The position numbers and the translations under genes were made by a program. Source: Cohaesibacter sp. (GTDB lineage Bacteria > Pseudomonadota > Alphaproteobacteria > Rhizobiales > Cohaesibacteraceae). From it: a DNA stretch of 64,000 nt. The stretch lies in contig JAOXSG010000131.1 of the NCBI GenBank assembly GCA_025800105.1, positions 21,233-85,232 on the forward strand, read 5' to 3'. Shown one piece after another: positions 38,808-48,841 of this stretch (position 1 is its first letter; each line of letters starts with the position of its first letter). A model generated the notes under the pieces. That model saw nothing but the letters and a program-made list of their open reading frames with translations, did not search any database and was not told where the DNA came from.

Positions 38808-39590
38808 TCAGTAACGGAATTGCTCGGTCAGGATTCGTTCATTCCAGCCATGATCGGGGTCGAACATGATTTGGCAATTGGTCTCGCTGTCTTCGCAGAT
38901 TTCCACTTCATGGACAGAGCGGATCTCGGTATGATCGGCCACGGCATTGATGGGGCGCTTGCGGGCCTCGCGGATGGCGATTTTGACCTTTGCCTTATTG
39001 GGCAGTAAGGCTCCGCGCCAATGGCGGGGGCGAAACGGGCTGATGGGGGTGAGGGCCAGAAGGGGACTGTCGATGGGCAGAATCGGGCCATGGGCCGAGA
39101 GGTTATAGGCCGTGCTGCCCGCAGGGGTTGCCACCAATACGCCATCGCAAATCAGCTCTTCCATGCGGGTTTTGCCATCAATGGAAATTTCCAGTTTGGC
39201 TGCCTGTGCCGTTTGGCGATAGATGGAGATTTCATTGATGGCCTTGGCCTCATGGATCTGGCCATCGGCTGTTGTGGCTTTCATATGTAAGGGATGCAGG
39301 ACTGTTGTTTCTGCTGCAATCAGCCTTTCATAGAGATCGTCTTCACGAAATTCGTTCATCAAAAACCCGACAGAGCCGCAATTCATGCCATAGATGGGAA
39401 TGCCGCTATTCATATAGCGGTGTAGGGCTTGCAGCATCAAACCATCGCCGCCCAGAGCCACAATCACATCGGCATGGCTTGGGGGGGCTGAGCCGAAGCG
39501 ATGGGCGAGCTTGCGGCGCGCTTCTTCGCTTGCCTCTGTGGAACTGGCGATGAAGGCAATATTTTCAAATTGCCGGGATGACATTAGCAT
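38808..39590 (-). CDS. nadK: NAD kinase
   Basis: [75 protein letters not shown]. Confidence 0.95.
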   Translation of the reverse strand: MLMSSRQFENIAFIASSTEASEEARRKLAHRFGSAPPSHADVIVALGGDGLMLQALHRYMNSGIPIYGMNCGSVGFLMNEFREDDLYERLIAAETTVLHPLHMKATTADGQIHEAKAINEISIYRQTAQAAKLEISIDGKTRMEELICDGVLVATPAGSTAYNLSAHGPILPIDSPLLALTPISPFRPRHWRGALLPNKAKVKIAIREARKRPINAVADHTEIRSVHEVEICEDSETNCQIMFDPDHGWNERILTEQFRY

Positions 39591-39664
39591 GACCTCATTC
39601 CCTCTTTCTGTGCTATTTCAGTAGCATGTTGTGCAATCCTTGCCAAATGTAGGAGTGAAGGAAT

Positions 39665-39997
39665 ATGTCGGTTGCAGCCTCTGATGTCATTTTCTTGTAT
39701 GGAACCTGCCCGGATGATGCCATTGCCAGACAGATTGGTGCATCTTTGGTGCGGTTGAAGCTGGTGGCCTGTGTCAATATTTTGCCCGGCATGACATCGC
39801 TTTATCGCTGGCAGGGAAAGGTGGAGGAAACGCAAGAGGTTGTGTTCATTGCCAAGGCTAAACGCCAACATTATGAGGAAATTGCCCGCCGCTTTGCAAA
39901 ATTGCATCCTTATGACGAGCCTGCGCTGGTTGTTCTGGGCGTTGAAACTGGTTTGCCGGGTTATCTTGGCTGGGTTATGCGTTCGGATCAGGACTGA
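39665..39997 (+). CDS. cutA: Divalent cation tolerance protein CutA-like
   Basis: YGTCPDDAIARQIGASLVRLKLVACVNILPGMTSLYRWQGKVEETQEVVFIAKAKRQ ... LHPYDEPALVVL. Confidence 0.93.
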   Translation: MSVAASDVIFLYGTCPDDAIARQIGASLVRLKLVACVNILPGMTSLYRWQGKVEETQEVVFIAKAKRQHYEEIARRFAKLHPYDEPALVVLGVETGLPGYLGWVMRSDQD

Positions 39998-40100
39998 TTT
40001 GATGATGGCCTCATTTCGGCTTTGTGATCGCTGCTTTTTCTGTTTTAGCTGAATCTTAAAAAATCTTGGTCATTCTTTTGTCTGGATAGAGGAGAAGAGG

Positions 40101-41636
40101 ATGGGCAAGGCTCAGATGTCGGCGCAAATATATGCCATGAATTGGGATCAGGATGGTCGCCATACAGGCTTGCATTATGGCCTGTTGCTGGTGGTTTATG
40201 CTTTTTATGGCTATCAGGTTTGTCCGTTTCTGGAACAATTGGGCATGGTGGAATTGCTCTCTCCTGTTGCAGTCATGTTGGCGTTTCAGCTGACTTTGCG
40301 CCATTTTGGAAAGCAAAAACTGGCTTCTTTGGACATTGCTCAGCGGGTGCGGGCGCTGTTCTGGATGGATCTTGGCCTTTTTGCTTTGGGTGGCTGTGCT
40401 CTGGCATTTTTCAATCTGTTTGCCCATGGGTTTCCGCTGGATAGTGGGGCCAAGATTTTGGTGCTGTTTCTGTTTGGTGGCTTCTATGTCTCTTTGGATC
40501 TGGCATTGGAGCGCGAATATCGATTGGGCCAATATCTTGGCTCCATTGGTGCGCCTTTTCCGCTGTCTGTGCGCTATTTGTCGGTTCAGAAGAAATTTGC
40601 CCTTTTCTCCAGTGCCAATATGGTGATTTTGGCCAGTGTTTGCCTGCTTGTGGTCTATAAAGATCTGCATTGGATTGTTGCCTCTATGCCGGATATGCAA
40701 ATGGCGCAATTGGCGATTATGGCTGAGATCGTGTTTGTTGTTGCGGTGATTGGGGCCTATATTTTGCGGGTCATTCGTCAATATTCGCGCAATCTGGATG
40801 CCACCTTGCGCGCTGAGACCGGTGGTTTGCAAAGGGTGGCTGATGGCAATTTGAAAGCCAGTATTCCTGTGACAACCAATGATGAATTTGGCCATATGGC
40901 CAAATTGACCAATCAGATGATTGGCCAATTGCGGCAATCGCGCGATGATCTGGTGCGCACGCAAGATGTGACCATGATGGGCTTGATTTCTTTGGCGGCC
41001 AAACGGGACAATGAAACGGGTTTGCATTTAAAGCGCACACAAACCTATGTGGCGATGCTGGCGCGGGCCTTGCGGCAAAAAAGCCCTGATTTGGGCTCGG
41101 TCCTTAGCGATGAAAAGATTGAGCTGCTTTATAAATCGGCGCCTTTGCATGACATTGGTAAGGTTGGGGTGCCCGATCATATTCTTAAAAAACCAGGTAA
41201 ACTGGACGATGATGAATTTGCCATCATGAAAACCCATGCCGAGATTGGGGCGCAAGCGTTAGAAGAAGCCGAGAAAGCTTTGGGGGGCTGTTCCTTCCTG
41301 TCGATGGCGCGCGAAATTGCGGCAACCCATCATGAAAAATGGGATGGCTCTGGATATCCGAACGGCTTGAAAGGCAAAGATATTCCGCTATCAGGTCGCT
41401 TGATGGCTGTTGCCGATGTTTATGATGCCTTGCGTTCGCCTCGTGTCTATAAGCCCGGTTTTAGTCATTCCAAAGCCATGGCGATTATTCTGGAAGGCAA
41501 GGGCCAGCATTTTGACCCGGATTTGGTCGATGTGCTGGTGTCGATTGAAGCAGAGATTGAAGCTTTGTCTGACGATATGGCTGATGCTGTTGACGCGCCA
41601 TCAGAGGAGATCAAGGCCAGTGGCGCTGCTGCCTGA
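40101..41636 (+). CDS. Membrane HD-GYP-domain protein (putative c-di-GMP phosphodiesterase)
   Basis: TM-rich N-terminus, HAMP-like linker, LISLAAKRDNETGLHLKRTQTYVAMLARAL, APLHDIGKVGVPDHILKKPGKL, HHEKWDGSGYPNGLKGKDIPLSGRLMAVADVYDAL. Confidence 0.92.
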   Translation: MGKAQMSAQIYAMNWDQDGRHTGLHYGLLLVVYAFYGYQVCPFLEQLGMVELLSPVAVMLAFQLTLRHFGKQKLASLDIAQRVRALFWMDLGLFALGGCALAFFNLFAHGFPLDSGAKILVLFLFGGFYVSLDLALEREYRLGQYLGSIGAPFPLSVRYLSVQKKFALFSSANMVILASVCLLVVYKDLHWIVASMPDMQMAQLAIMAEIVFVVAVIGAYILRVIRQYSRNLDATLRAETGGLQRVADGNLKASIPVTTNDEFGHMAKLTNQMIGQLRQSRDDLVRTQDVTMMGLISLAAKRDNETGLHLKRTQTYVAMLARALRQKSPDLGSVLSDEKIELLYKSAPLHDIGKVGVPDHILKKPGKLDDDEFAIMKTHAEIGAQALEEAEKALGGCSFLSMAREIAATHHEKWDGSGYPNGLKGKDIPLSGRLMAVADVYDALRSPRVYKPGFSHSKAMAIILEGKGQHFDPDLVDVLVSIEAEIEALSDDMADAVDAPSEEIKASGAAA

Positions 41637-41648
41637 TTGACTGTTAGA

Positions 41649-41681
41649 AAAAGCCGCGTTTGAAAGCAAAACGCGGCTTTT
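41649..41681. terminator. Intrinsic terminator
   Basis: AAAAGCCGCGTTT...AAACGCGGCTTTT between convergent genes. Confidence 0.87.
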
Positions 41682-41688
41682 ATTTTGT

Positions 41689-42813
41689 CTATTCCTTGAT
41701 GCTCTGGCGGGTTCCTGTCTTGGCAGCGTCTGCAATGGCATGAATTACTTTTTCAAATTCCAGTGCGGCTTCGAAATCTGGTTGTGCTTTGCCATCCTTT
41801 GTAATTGCATCTAAAAACCCGGCCAATTCGATGACTTTAAGCTCGTTAAAGCCAAGGCCATGGCCAGCGGCTGGGCTGAAATTTTGGTAAGGGGTGTGGG
41901 CTGGTCCTGCCAAAATGGTTTTGAAGCCTTGGGAGCCAATCGGGCCTTCATTTTGATAAAGTTGCAGCTCGTTAAAGCGCTCTTGGGTGAAGGCGAGCAT
42001 TCCCTTATCGCCGTGAATTTCCCAGATTAGATGGTTTTTGCGCCCCCATGCGGAGCGGGAGCTGGAAAAAGTGCCGGTGATGCCATTTTCAAAGCGCAAT
42101 AAGGCGCTGGCAATGTCTTCATTTTCGACCTTACCGACCCCATTGCCATCGGGCATTGGGCGGGTTGGATAGACGGTTTGCATATCGGCAACAAGGCTCT
42201 CAATGGGGCCGACCAGCTCATAGGCGACACTGACCAGATGGCAACCCAAATCGCCAAGGGTGCCAAGGCCTGCATCAGCCTTTGTGGCGCGCCATGTCCA
42301 TGGCAGGGCAGGGTCTGCCTGATAATCTTCGTCAACCACCCCTCGGAAATGCAGCAAGCGACCAATAGCGCCGCTCTGAATGAGGCGTTTGGCTTCCTGA
42401 ATGATGGGGTTTTTGAGATAATTATAGCCGACTTGGGTTTTGACGCCGGCTGTGCGGGCAGCGTCTGTCATTTCCTGCGCATCTTGCAAGGTGAGGGCAA
42501 GGGGTTTTTCACACCAGACATGTTTTCCCGCCTTGATGGCTTCCAAGGCCATTTCCTTGTGGAATTTGTTGGGCGTGGTGATGGAGACGATGTCGATATC
42601 AGGGTCAGTGACCAGCTCTTGCCACTTGTCTGTATGGCGGGCAAAGCCGAATTGCTCGGCAAAGGTTGCGGCTCTATCCAATGGCAATTCGCAGAGCATT
42701 TCCAGTTTCAGATCTGGCAAATTGCCAAAGACGGCTTTGGCATTGCGATAGGCCAGGGCATGGCATTTGCCCATATAGCCGGTACCAATCAAACCTATTT
42801 TGAGTGTGGTCAT
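41689..42813 (-). CDS. Gfo/Idh/MocA-family oxidoreductase
   Basis: MTTLKIGLIGTGYMGKCHALAYRNA ... VWCEKPLALTLQDAQEM ... GYNYLKNPIIQEAKRLIQSGAIG. Confidence 0.92.
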   Translation of the reverse strand: MTTLKIGLIGTGYMGKCHALAYRNAKAVFGNLPDLKLEMLCELPLDRAATFAEQFGFARHTDKWQELVTDPDIDIVSITTPNKFHKEMALEAIKAGKHVWCEKPLALTLQDAQEMTDAARTAGVKTQVGYNYLKNPIIQEAKRLIQSGAIGRLLHFRGVVDEDYQADPALPWTWRATKADAGLGTLGDLGCHLVSVAYELVGPIESLVADMQTVYPTRPMPDGNGVGKVENEDIASALLRFENGITGTFSSSRSAWGRKNHLIWEIHGDKGMLAFTQERFNELQLYQNEGPIGSQGFKTILAGPAHTPYQNFSPAAGHGLGFNELKVIELAGFLDAITKDGKAQPDFEAALEFEKVIHAIADAAKTGTRQSIKE

Positions 42814-42840
42814 GGGCTGGACTCCTGTTATTCTACATAA

Positions 42841-42856
42841 TAGAATATATATTCTA
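42841..42856. promoter_or_regulatory. Palindromic candidate operator (IolR/RpiR-type)
   Basis: Perfect 16-bp palindrome TAGAATATATATTCTA between the divergent oxidoreductase and rpiR-type genes. Confidence 0.55.
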
Positions 42857-42943
42857 AAATTCTCTATGCACTCGGAATATATCGCTGTCAAGCTTGTTGG
42901 GCATGGGGAGGTTGGGTGTTGCTGATGATGATTGTGGGGATTT

Positions 42944-43759
42944 ATGTCGATAATGTCTGCGCCGCAAACGATGGAAGACTTTAGAGAGCGGTTGCTGCAA
43001 TTGCAGGAAACCATGCCCAAGCGTTTGCGGCAATGTGCAGACTATGTTTTGGAACATTCCGACAAAATTGCCGTATCGACCGTCTCGCAACTGGCGCAAG
43101 AGGCTGGCGTCCAGCCCTCTGCTTTCATGCGTTTTTGTCAGCTTTTGGGCTTTTCCGGCTTTTCTGAAATGCAGCGCCTGTTTCGGGACAGTTTCAAACA
43201 GGCATGGCCTGATTATTCCACTCGGTTGCAAAATTTGCAGGACGGCCATGCCGATGAACCTGCAGCCTTGTTAGCGGATTTCGTTGAGGCTGGGCGGATA
43301 TCGCTTGAAAGGCTTTTGGTCAGTGTGGATGAAGAGAGTTTGAGGGCAAGCGTTGATTTGTTATCAAAGGCTCCGGTGATCCATTTGATTGGCTATCGAC
43401 GGGCTTTTCCTGTTGCCAGTTATTTGGCCTATGCGTTTGAAAAGATGGAGATTCCATCTATTTTACATGATGGAGTGGGGCAATTGAATGCAGCCCATTC
43501 TATTCGCGAAGGGGATGCGGTGGTGGCTGTAACATTCGCGCCATATTCTGCTGAGACGATAGAGCTTGTGGCGGCCTCCAAGGATTTGGGTGCGGATGTG
43601 GTTGCGATTACTGATGCTATGGCAGGGCCTTTGCAAAAGCTTGGGGCGATTCCCTTGCTTGTGTCAGAGGTGGATGTTGGGGCCTTTCGTGCTTTATCGG
43701 CCAGTTTGTCTCTGGCTATCTGTTTGGCCGTTGCTGTGGGGACGCATCGCAAGGGATGA
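42944..43759 (+). CDS. RpiR/MurR-family regulator, probable inositol regulator
   Basis: FRERLLQLQETMPKRLRQCADYVLEHSDKIAVSTVSQLAQEAGVQPSAFMRFCQLLGFSGFSEMQRLFRDSF followed by a SIS domain; adjacent to iol genes. Confidence 0.9.
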   Translation: MSIMSAPQTMEDFRERLLQLQETMPKRLRQCADYVLEHSDKIAVSTVSQLAQEAGVQPSAFMRFCQLLGFSGFSEMQRLFRDSFKQAWPDYSTRLQNLQDGHADEPAALLADFVEAGRISLERLLVSVDEESLRASVDLLSKAPVIHLIGYRRAFPVASYLAYAFEKMEIPSILHDGVGQLNAAHSIREGDAVVAVTFAPYSAETIELVAASKDLGADVVAITDAMAGPLQKLGAIPLLVSEVDVGAFRALSASLSLAICLAVAVGTHRKG

Positions 43760-43870
43760 GTGTTTGGCCCCGAAATGGCTCTGCAATGGTTCTGAATGGC
43801 TTTGAAGTGAATTTGGATTTGCTCGACTATCATGCCTATTTTGGAAAATTTTGATTGCCAAGAATGAAAG

Positions 43871-43886
43871 TAGAAAATATATTCCA
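43871..43886. promoter_or_regulatory. Candidate operator upstream of iolC
   Basis: TAGAAAATATATTCCA matches 42841-42856 at 14 of 16 positions. Confidence 0.5.
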
Positions 43887-43995
43887 TTTTAACGTTTAGT
43901 TGCTGTTTCCGAGTCTGATTTTGCCTGTGTGATGCTCTGGAGGGGCGGCTGGTGAGCGGGACGGATGAAAGTGCGGCTGTTGGAGGGATGGAATT

Positions 43996-45900
43996 ATGCT
44001 TGATGTGATCACGATTGGTCGATCATCTGTTGATCTGTATGGCGCGCAGGTTGGTGGTCGTTTGGAGGATATGGCGTCTTTCAATAAATATATTGGGGGC
44101 TCTCCTACCAATATGGCAGCGGGGACGGCGCGTCTTGGTCTGAAATCTGCCTTAATCACCCGTGTTGGTGATGAGCATATGGGCCGCTTCATTCGCGAGC
44201 AATTGGCCGTAGAAGGGGTGGATGTGCGCGGGGTTAAGACTGACCCGGAGCGTTTGACCGCCCTTGTTTTGTTAGGAATCCGCGATCAAGAGCAATTTCC
44301 GTTGATTTTCTATCGTGAAAATTGCGCCGATATGGCTTTGTGTGAAGAGGATATTGATCCTGCCTTCATTGCAGAGGCGCGGTGCGTGGTGGCGACGGGG
44401 ACGCATTTGTCCAATCCCTTGACAGAGGCCGCCGTTTTGAAAGCTTTGAAACTGGCGCGCGCCAATGGCGCACGAACGGCGCTTGATATTGATTTTCGTC
44501 CCAATCTGTGGGGCTTGTCGGGTCATGATGATGGGGAAAATCGTTTCATCGCTTCTGATGCGGTGACTGCCAAATTGCAATCGACTTTGCCTTTGTTTGA
44601 TCTAATTGTTGGCACCGAAGAAGAATTTCATATTGCTGGCGGCACCACAGACACGATTGCAGCTTTGCGGGCTGTGCGTGAAAAGAGCGATGCCATTTTG
44701 GTTTGCAAGCGGGGTCCAATGGGGGCTGCGGCCTTTGATGGAGCCATTCCTGATGATTTGGATGAGGGGCTGTCCGGGCCGGGCTTTCCCATTGAAGTGT
44801 TCAATGTTTTGGGCGCTGGAGATGGCTTTATGTCCGGTCTTTTGACCGGCTGGCTAAGGGATGAAGATTGGCCGACCTCTCTGACTTATGCCAATGCCTG
44901 TGGGGCTTTTGCGGTCTCTCGCCATGGCTGCGCCCCGGCCTATCCCAGCTGGGAAGAGTTGCAATTTTTTCTTGAAAATGGCTCAGAAACCAAAGCTTTG
45001 CGTAAAAATGAGGCGTTGGAGCAAGTGCATTGGTCGACCAATCGCAAAGGTGAGTGGCCGGTTATGCGGGTTTTTGCTTTTGATCATCGTATGCAATTGG
45101 AAGAGATGGCCAAAGAGGCAGGCATTTCTGACGCGCATATTGATCCGTTCAAGCAGCTTTGCCTGAAAGCGGCCTTGGAAGTTGCGGATGGGCGTGAGGG
45201 CTATGGTATTTTGTGCGACTCGCGTCTTGGTCAGCAGGCTTTGTTTGATGCGGTTGGCAAGGGGTTATGGATTGGTCGTCCGGTGGAAGATCCCGGTTCG
45301 CGCCCCTTGAAGCTGGAAATTGGTCCTGATTTGGGATCTGCTTTAAAAGAATGGCCGCTTGAGCATGTGGTCAAGGTTTTGTGTTTCTATCATCCTGATG
45401 ATCGTGAGGATATGAAAGCCGAGCAGGAAGAGATGGTTCTGCGCCTTGCTGATGCAGCGCGCAGCAATGGTTTGGAATTTTTGTTGGAAGTCATTCCGTC
45501 CAAGGCTGGGCCTGTGACAGAAGAGACGACGGCCAAAATCATTCATCGCTTTTATGATCTGGGGGTTTATCCTGATTGGTGGAAATTGGAGCCGATGATC
45601 TCTGACAAAGCCTGGCGCAAGACCTGTGAAGCGATTGAGGCGCATGATCCCTATTGTCGTGGCATTGTTGTTTTGGGGCTGGATGCGCCCATTGATGAGC
45701 TGAAAGCAAGTTTTGCCACAGCTGCCCGCTATGATTTGGTGAAAGGCTTTGCCATTGGCCGGACGATCTTTGGTCAGATTGCCAAAAACTGGATGGCTGG
45801 CAATTTGGATAATGACAGTGCTGTTGCACAAATGCGCGACCGCTTTGCCTGCTTGTGTCAAGCTTGGGATGACGCAAGAGGTCTTTCTTCTCAGCCTTGA
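43996..45900 (+). CDS. iolC: 5-dehydro-2-deoxygluconokinase with C-terminal DUF2090 domain
   Basis: PfkB kinase: DVITIGRSSVDLYGAQVGGRLEDMASFNKYIGGSPTNMAAGTARLGLKSALITRVGDEHMGRF, FNVLGAGDGFMSGLLTGWL; then an aldolase-like C-terminal half. Confidence 0.95.
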   Translation: MLDVITIGRSSVDLYGAQVGGRLEDMASFNKYIGGSPTNMAAGTARLGLKSALITRVGDEHMGRFIREQLAVEGVDVRGVKTDPERLTALVLLGIRDQEQFPLIFYRENCADMALCEEDIDPAFIAEARCVVATGTHLSNPLTEAAVLKALKLARANGARTALDIDFRPNLWGLSGHDDGENRFIASDAVTAKLQSTLPLFDLIVGTEEEFHIAGGTTDTIAALRAVREKSDAILVCKRGPMGAAAFDGAIPDDLDEGLSGPGFPIEVFNVLGAGDGFMSGLLTGWLRDEDWPTSLTYANACGAFAVSRHGCAPAYPSWEELQFFLENGSETKALRKNEALEQVHWSTNRKGEWPVMRVFAFDHRMQLEEMAKEAGISDAHIDPFKQLCLKAALEVADGREGYGILCDSRLGQQALFDAVGKGLWIGRPVEDPGSRPLKLEIGPDLGSALKEWPLEHVVKVLCFYHPDDREDMKAEQEEMVLRLADAARSNGLEFLLEVIPSKAGPVTEETTAKIIHRFYDLGVYPDWWKLEPMISDKAWRKTCEAIEAHDPYCRGIVVLGLDAPIDELKASFATAARYDLVKGFAIGRTIFGQIAKNWMAGNLDNDSAVAQMRDRFACLCQAWDDARGLSSQP

Positions 45901-45972
45901 TTGTGAAACATTCTGATCAAAGCTTTGCTGTTTTATTGATGCCCAAATGGGCAAAGTTTGAGGGAGGCAAAG

Positions 45973-46872
45973 ATGCTTCTTTATGGTACCAACCCGATTG
46001 CATGGTCCAATGATGATGATCAGACGCTGGGGGCTGATATTTCGCTGGATCAATGTTTGTCCGAGGCGGGCAAAATTGGCTTTGATGGCATAGAAAAAGG
46101 CCACAAAATGCCAACACAGGCGGATGCCTTATCCGCAGCTTTACAGCCGCATGGTTTGCGCTTTGTGTCTGGCTGGCATTCGTTGAATTTGTTGGCCCAT
46201 AGTGTGGATGACGAGAAAAAGGCCATTCAGCCGCATTTGGATTTGCTGAAAAGCATGGGGTGCAAGGTTTGCATCGTTTGTGAAACCTCCAATGCAATAC
46301 ATGGCAATGATGCTATGCCTTTGTCTCAAAGTCCGGTTTTGCCTGCGGATCAATGGGCGCAATTTGGTGCCGATGTCGAGGAGATTGCGGCTTATTGTGC
46401 GCAACAGGGCATTGCGCTTGTTTATCATCATCACATGGGCACAATTGTTGAAACGGAAGCTGAGATTGATGCCTTTATGGCTCATACTGGCCCCCACACT
46501 CGCTTGTTGCTGGATACCGGTCATGCGCTTTTTGGTGGGTCTGATCCGGTGAAGTTGGCTGAGAAATATATGGATCGCGTTTCCCATCTTCACGCCAAGA
46601 ATATCAGGCCTGATATCAAAGCGCAGGTTGAGGCGGATGGATTGAGTTTTCTCGAAGGTGTGCGTCGCGGTGTCTTTACCGTGCCGGGAGACGACGAGGG
46701 ATGTGTCGATTTTGAGCCGGTTTTGAAACTTGCAGCCGAGCATGGTTATGAGGGATGGCTGGTGATTGAAGCGGAGCAGGATCCTGCTGTGCGCAATCCC
46801 TACCAATATCAATCTCTTGGCTTGTCGGCGCTGAAAGACATGGCAAAATCGGCTGGTTTGGATCAATCCTGA
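45973..46872 (+). CDS. iolE: Myo-inosose-2 dehydratase
   Basis: [44 protein letters not shown] ... [18 protein letters not shown] ... [12 protein letters not shown]. Confidence 0.95.
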   Translation: MLLYGTNPIAWSNDDDQTLGADISLDQCLSEAGKIGFDGIEKGHKMPTQADALSAALQPHGLRFVSGWHSLNLLAHSVDDEKKAIQPHLDLLKSMGCKVCIVCETSNAIHGNDAMPLSQSPVLPADQWAQFGADVEEIAAYCAQQGIALVYHHHMGTIVETEAEIDAFMAHTGPHTRLLLDTGHALFGGSDPVKLAEKYMDRVSHLHAKNIRPDIKAQVEADGLSFLEGVRRGVFTVPGDDEGCVDFEPVLKLAAEHGYEGWLVIEAEQDPAVRNPYQYQSLGLSALKDMAKSAGLDQS

Positions 46873-46884
46873 GGGGGGAATAGG

Positions 46885-47697
46885 ATGGCGGATCTTTTAC
46901 GCAAACCAATTGCAAGCTCTGGCAAAGTGCATGATATTACGCCTGAAAGTGCCAATTGGGGTTATGTCGGCTTTGGGCTTTATCATCTGGACGCTGGCGA
47001 GAGTGCCAGTGAGGCGACCGGAGATCGGGAAGTGATTCTGGTTCTGGTGGAAGGCAAAGCCGAGATCACAGTTGATGGGGTCACTTTTGGTGAGCAGGGC
47101 GATCGCATGGATGTGTTTGAGCGCAAAAAGCCGCATTGCGTTTATGTGCCAAATGGCTCTGACTGGTCTGCCAAAGCCACCACCAAATGTGTATTGGCGG
47201 TCTGTACCGCGCCGGGTGCAGGTGGCCATAAAGCGCAAGTGCTGGACCCCAATGAGATTGAGCAGGAAGAACGCGGAAAAGGTGCCAATACCCGTTATAT
47301 TCATGCCATTGCCATGGAAGATCGCGATGTTGCGGACAGTTTGTTGGTCACAGAGGTCTTTACTCCGCAAGGCAATTGGTCCAGCTATCCCCCCCATCGC
47401 CATGATGAAGACAATTATCCTGATATGACCTATCTGGAAGAGACCTATTATCATCGTCTCAATCCAAGCCAAGGCTATGGCATTCAGCGGGTTTTCACCG
47501 AAGATGGGGAATTGGACGAGACCATGGCCGTGCATGACGGGGATGTGGTTTTAGTGCCAAAGGGGCATCATCCCTGTGGCTCACCCTATGGGTATGAGAT
47601 GTATTATCTCAATGTCATGGCTGGCCCTTTGCGCAAATGGCGCTTTAAAAATCATCCCGATCACGATTGGATCGCCCAGCGCGACGCCAAGCAATAG
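46885..47697 (+). CDS. iolB: 5-deoxy-glucuronate isomerase
   Basis: GNWSSYPPHRHDEDNYPDMTYLEETYYHRLNPSQGYGIQRVFTEDGELDETMAVHDGDVVLVPKGHHPCGSPYGYEMYYLNVMAGPLRKW. Confidence 0.96.
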   Translation: MADLLRKPIASSGKVHDITPESANWGYVGFGLYHLDAGESASEATGDREVILVLVEGKAEITVDGVTFGEQGDRMDVFERKKPHCVYVPNGSDWSAKATTKCVLAVCTAPGAGGHKAQVLDPNEIEQEERGKGANTRYIHAIAMEDRDVADSLLVTEVFTPQGNWSSYPPHRHDEDNYPDMTYLEETYYHRLNPSQGYGIQRVFTEDGELDETMAVHDGDVVLVPKGHHPCGSPYGYEMYYLNVMAGPLRKWRFKNHPDHDWIAQRDAKQ

Positions 47698-47743
47698 ATT
47701 TTCATTGCAGGTCTGTTTTTAAGGGCCTGACAGGAGCAAAAAA

Positions 47744-48730
47744 ATGATCAGAATTGGTCTTTTGGGAGCAGGCCGCATTGGCCAGACACATGCTCGTGCC
47801 GTTGCGGCGCTGGATAATGTTGAAATTACCGCTGTTTTTGACCCGGTTGATGAGGCTGCGGCTTTTGTCACGGCTTTGACGGGGGCGCGTCAGGCCAGTG
47901 TTTCGGACATTATGCATGATGAGCAGATTGATGCGGTGATCATTGCCACACCTACAGATTTGCACGCAGAGCAGATTGAACAGGCAGCACAAGCTGGCAA
48001 GGCTATTTTTTGCGAAAAGCCGGTGGATCTGAATGCCGATCGGGTTCGGGCCTGTCTTAAAACCGCTGACCAAGCAGGCGTTACCTTGATGATCGGCTTC
48101 AATCGCCGGTTTGATCAGAATTTTTCCAAAGTGCGGGCGGCGATTGATGCTGGCAAAGTGGGGGATGTGGAGCTGGTTCAGATCACCTCTCGTGACCCTT
48201 CTGCCCCTCCGGTTGACTATATCAAGCGCTCTGGTGGCCTCTTTCGGGATATGATGATCCATGATTTTGACATGGCGCGTTTTCTGCTTGGTGAAGAGGT
48301 TGTGGAAGTGTCTGCAACGGGGTCGGTGTTGACTGATCCGGCCATTGGGGAAGCAGGTGATGTTGATACGGCAACCGCGACCTTGCGCACATTATCTGGC
48401 AAGATTGCGGTGATCACCAATAGCCGCCGTGCGAGCTATGGCTATGATCAGCGTGTGGAAGTGCATGGCTCCAAGGGCATGGCAAGTGCAGAGAATATGC
48501 GCCCGACCACTGTGGTGATTGCCAATGAAGCGGGCTATCAACAGGATCCGCTTTTAGACTTTTTTATGGAGCGTTATGCAGACGCTTACAAATCCGAGCT
48601 TCAGACTTTTTGCGCCATTCTGGCTGGAGAGGAAAAATCCTATCCGGGCGGTCTTGATGGCCTGAAAGCTCTGGAACTGGCCGATGCTGCTGTTCAATCC
48701 CTTGAGACCGGCAAATCTGTAAAACTCTGA
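47744..48730 (+). CDS. iolG: Inositol 2-dehydrogenase-type oxidoreductase
   Basis: MIRIGLLGAGRIGQTHARAVAALDNVEITAVFDP, CEKPVDLNADRV, GFNRRFDQNFSKVRAAIDAGKVGDVELVQITSRDPSAPPVDYIKRSGGLFRDMMIHDFDMARFLLGEE. Confidence 0.92.
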   Translation: MIRIGLLGAGRIGQTHARAVAALDNVEITAVFDPVDEAAAFVTALTGARQASVSDIMHDEQIDAVIIATPTDLHAEQIEQAAQAGKAIFCEKPVDLNADRVRACLKTADQAGVTLMIGFNRRFDQNFSKVRAAIDAGKVGDVELVQITSRDPSAPPVDYIKRSGGLFRDMMIHDFDMARFLLGEEVVEVSATGSVLTDPAIGEAGDVDTATATLRTLSGKIAVITNSRRASYGYDQRVEVHGSKGMASAENMRPTTVVIANEAGYQQDPLLDFFMERYADAYKSELQTFCAILAGEEKSYPGGLDGLKALELADAAVQSLETGKSVKL

Positions 48731-48804
48731 CAACCCCTTGAGGAGTTTTTTGGCCAATCCGGTTGGGCGGCTAGTCTTTATGCTGCTTGATCTTATCCTG
48801 ACTT

Positions 48805-48834
48805 GCCTCGATCCTTTGGGTCGGGGCTTTTTTG
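48805..48834 (+). terminator. Intrinsic terminator after iolG
   Basis: GCCTCGATCC-ttt-GGGTCGGGGC (10 pairs with G-U), then TTTTTT. Confidence 0.75.
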
Positions 48835-48841
48835 TTTTGTA

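Noticed and set aside
40056-41027. 323-aa minus-strand ORF
   Set aside because: Antisense to the HD-GYP gene; His/Gln/Asn-rich composition and no recognisable domain.
45343-46104. 253-aa minus-strand ORF spanning iolC and iolE
   Set aside because: Antisense to two confidently identified iol genes.
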